DNA of 64,000 nucleotides. Source: Acholoe squamosa. Taxonomy: Eukaryota > Annelida > Polychaeta > Phyllodocida > Polynoidae. Both the position numbers and the translations under genes were made by a program. Location: NCBI GenBank assembly GCA_949317995.1, contig OX439044.1:30638733-30702732 (forward strand), written 5' to 3'. Under the pieces are notes generated by a model, which worked only from the letters and a program-made list of their open reading frames with translations, ran no database searches and was not told the origin of the DNA. How positions within the stretch are numbered: the first letter of the stretch is position 1; each line of letters opens with the position of its first letter. Below, in pieces: positions 61,184 through 64,000 of this stretch.

Positions 61184-63544
61184 CTGCAAAGACATAAAAT
61201 ATAGTCTATTAAAATCTAAACTTTTATACCCAGTTTTTTTTTTAGATTTGTAAAAAATAAACATTACAAAACCAATATAATTTGTAAAAATATTGACCAT
61301 AATTATGAAGTCTCTTTAATTCATTCAAAATTCAGAAATGTTCACAGGATCTTCCATCATCATAATCTGCATGTTCTACATTCCTGTCACGGATGCTTAT
61401 CTTTGGTGGCAAAACCAATTGATTTATTCTGGAGTTTCAGAGACATTGATTTCAAATAAATCGAACTTAGAGCATTGTGTGCTTTATTTTGCACTTTCTT
61501 TTGTGAATAAAGAAACAAAGATAAAATGTGAATTGTGTATTAAACTACACTGCAAGCCTGACCAAATGTTTGCGGCGTACATAGCAATAACACAGCAATG
61601 ATATGCCAATTCTAAATCTTACTTTATCCTACAATACCTTGAAATGTAATTAAGACTGTAAAATGTTGCTCCTTGCTTCCAATTTCTGAACAATAAATTT
61701 TGGTACTGGCATCCAGTCTCCAATTAATGAACACAAAATCTTTCACATATATCTCTGATTTCAAACCCTATGGTTCCTCTCGTATCTTTTTATAGTTGTT
61801 CAACATGCCCTGCATATATCCCGCACCCTGGAAAAAGGCAAGGTGCGGCTGGGACTTTATTTTCATAAGTTTAACCCCCATAACACGCATCCTGATATCG
61901 GAAAGACCATGTGCATGTGGGTTTAAACCACGCCTTGCATTTATATGGAGGGGATATTTTATACCAGTAAAGTAACTTGCCACTCATTTTGCAAAGAAAA
62001 GGAAGATGGACGGTAGAGAAATTGCTGAACACCACCACAAACAACACAGCATCAATAGACAGTTTTTTTCTCTTTCTCTGTTTGTCTTTAAAGCATCCAG
62101 GGAGTTCACTCTTTATATGTTTTGCCAATGCTGATTTAAGGTCGTGAAAGGTGCACATTAATTAGTGTATGCTTCAAAGGGGGAAAAAATCATTTTTGAC
62201 ACTGCTTACCTTAAAAGATTCTTTTCCATTTGGTTTTGAAATGATTTGGATCAGAACGTCCAAGATTTATGATAAAAAAAAAAGCATTTAAGAGCACAAC
62301 AATATAGGTAATATCATCATACGTTTTCTTTTAAAATTTTCTTTATCAAGAAAAACTTCATAGGAAAGGCCAGTTGTGCTATGTTATGCGTTTCATATTT
62401 ATTTATGTGATTTCAACAACCAGCATTGGGCTCTTTGAACATAGCAACCGGCTGACAGCCAATTTGAGATATAACATAAATGGATGGCCACGGGCTTTGA
62501 CAGACAATGGTACTGGGGCTTATTTCAATATCGCTGACAACTACATAGGCCTCAAATGCTCACAATGAAAATACTATGTGCCAACCATAGTGACCTATAT
62601 TAGTGTTTGCAATGCTACGATTACTCTAGCAAATCCTATGTGATGATGATAAAGGGGCCAATCTAGGGGACAAATATCTAACAGCATACCTCTCCAGTAA
62701 GGTAGCCAAATCGTCAGTCAATTTTCAGATCGTCAGCTATATTGAAATAACCCCCAGATATATAGGACTGCACAAGGCTTATATATGTACGTAGGGTAGA
62801 TTAACCTAAAGCCGTCCACATATCTCAAGGCATCCACCCCACAAAATGTCAGTGAAAATGCCTTTGCTACCTGAATCGACAATGCCAAATCGTTGGTTAG
62901 CATTGAATCAACCAGCTGGTAATGTTGATTTAGCAGTAAAACCCATATCAATGACGATTTTTGGGTGGACGTCTCAAGGTATGTGGACGTCTTTAGGTTA
63001 CCTTACCCTACTGATAATGCAAAGGTAGAGATCGACAAATCAACGTGGAACCAGGATTTGCACTTGGCACACAGGAACATCAAAGTTGTGTCCAGCAGGT
63101 AAATGTAATGTTCCAAGCCCTTTGACTCGATGTGTGGCACTGGCACTGGTCTCCACTAGACACAACTTGAAAAATAAGTTGTGTCCACAGGAACATTCCT
63201 TGTGTCTTACGCATTGGATGCGGGGATCTTTCTAGCCCAGCCCTTAAGGGAAAGGGTTAGAACAAAGAATCCACATGGACGGTTATACTTCCCATCGTTA
63301 TGACTCACGCAATAAAGAATGGGGTACCCGTAGTTATTATACTATCTCAAGCTTAATAAGTCAGTTCCATGGGTTTAACCTCTGTACCCCCCACCCCCAG
63401 TGTGATAACCCTACCCCGTATTGGTCAGAAATAAGTGTTGGTCCATTCTCGTGCACCTTTGTCTATCATTATGTATCTAAATTGCAATTCATGAACAATA
63501 TCAAAACAATTGTGTCCCTATAAATGGTATGGTGTAACACAAAC
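61184..63544 (-). other. Probable intron of the coiled-coil gene
   Basis: AT-rich, between the candidate exon ending at 63545 (donor gtttgt) and the acceptor at 61184. Both borders are phase 1, which is compatible. No intermediate exon or repeat is recognised. Confidence 0.55.
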
Positions 63545-63675
63545 CTTGATCAGAACGAGGGCTGGAGATGAAGCGGTTATCGCAGTCTTCAGAACCACTC
63601 AGTAGGTCAGGGACCCTGTGTCTTTTGTTTGCTGCCACACTACCAGGCACCAGACCCAGGGACTCCATCTGGTAC
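63545..63675 (-). CDS. Candidate upstream exon of the coiled-coil gene
   Basis: On the - strand an acceptor, ggtctttattgcag, precedes 63675, and a donor (caag/gtttgt) follows 63545. The frame reads YQMESLGLVPGSVAANKRH, then RVPDLLSGSEDC and DNRFISSPRSDQ, ending with G. That G plus CT of the exon at 61183 gives Ala and continues into EYILIDGTGS, so the phases agree. The ATG in YQM could be a start codon or internal. The exon's first half is repeated upstream (63676-63915), so its true 5' border is ambiguous. Confidence 0.55.
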
Positions 63676-63915
63676 CTGCAATAAAGACCATCATATATAT
63701 TGAGACTTTGTGTCTGTGCCACACTACTAGGGACCAGGCCTAGCGACTCCATCTGGTACCAGCAATAAAGACCATCATTTATATTGAGACTTTGTGTCTG
63801 TGCCACACTACCAGGGACCAGGCCTAGCGACTTCATCTCGTACCAGCAATTAAGACCATCATTTATATTAAGACTACCAGGCACCAGACCCAGGGATTCC
63901 ATTTGCTACCTGCAA
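63655..63915. repeat. 84/84/66-bp tandem repeat over the exon start
   Basis: About four copies of ccatctggtaccagcaataa, then agaccatcatttatattgag, spaced 84, 84 and 66 bp. All spacings are multiples of three, so the - strand frame stays open with 28-residue repeats (ESLGLVPGSV-AQTQSLNINDG-LYCWYQM). Only the outer copies keep a perfect tgcag acceptor; the middle copies read tgctg. An in-frame TAG closes the frame just upstream of 63902. Confidence 0.75.
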
Positions 63916-64000
63916 TAAAGACCATGATTTATATCAATAGCACAGGGCCCAATGCGTCAGAAATATCAAGAATAAACTGTACCAATTTGGTAGAGCGAGA

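Noticed and set aside
59452-61197. Several + strand frames up to 193 codons opposite the coiled-coil exon
   Set aside because: They are antisense shadows of the strongly biased coding sequence on the - strand.

Overview
The window is eukaryotic nuclear DNA: AT-rich, mostly non-coding, with long introns, GT/AG splice signals, microsatellites, tRNA-derived SINEs and many small inverted-repeat elements. No bacterial-type gene organisation is present. An invertebrate, most likely a lophotrochozoan and probably a mollusc, is suggested by the hormone gene below (calcitonin-type peptides ending in Ser-Pro-Gly before a dibasic site). The phylum is an inference.

The main locus is a calcitonin-type neuropeptide/hormone gene on the + strand, about 33.47-50.2 kb. 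It has a TATA/CCAAT promoter, a 5'UTR exon, a signal-peptide exon, two related 30-codon propeptide exons (A and B) and three exons each encoding a different calcitonin-like peptide. Each peptide has two N-terminal cysteines and an SPG-(R)KR(R) end predicted to give a C-terminal prolinamide. Every junction between coding exons is phase 2, so any subset of internal exons can be joined without breaking the frame. This makes it a cassette gene able to give one-, two- or three-hormone precursors. None of these exons is apparent from long ORFs; they were found from splice sites, phase and peptide pattern.

A second gene lies on the - strand at the right end. Its large last coding exon (59139-61183) encodes a Ser/Arg-rich, charged coiled-coil protein that I could not identify. 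A candidate upstream exon near 63.55-63.68 kb has matching phase, and an 84-bp repeat covers its start.

The rest is repeat-rich intergenic or intronic DNA. From left to right: a composite repeat cluster with a SINE (3.77-5.6 kb); microsatellites and hairpins (9.7-10.6 kb); a large foldback with another element inserted in one arm, next to two head-to-head SINE copies (13.7-15.3 kb); a small element with inverted ends (16.45 kb); a hairpin and short-palindrome array (23.3-24.4 kb); two copies of a roughly 1-kb element (25.2 and 28.6 kb); three tandem hairpins in a calcitonin-gene intron (39.8 kb); a palindrome (44.9 kb); and a 3.7-kb minisatellite (50.3-54.0 kb) with two elements inserted at the same kind of TA site, one of which carries its own 84-bp minisatellite. 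I see no tRNA or rRNA genes, CRISPR arrays or intact transposase genes.
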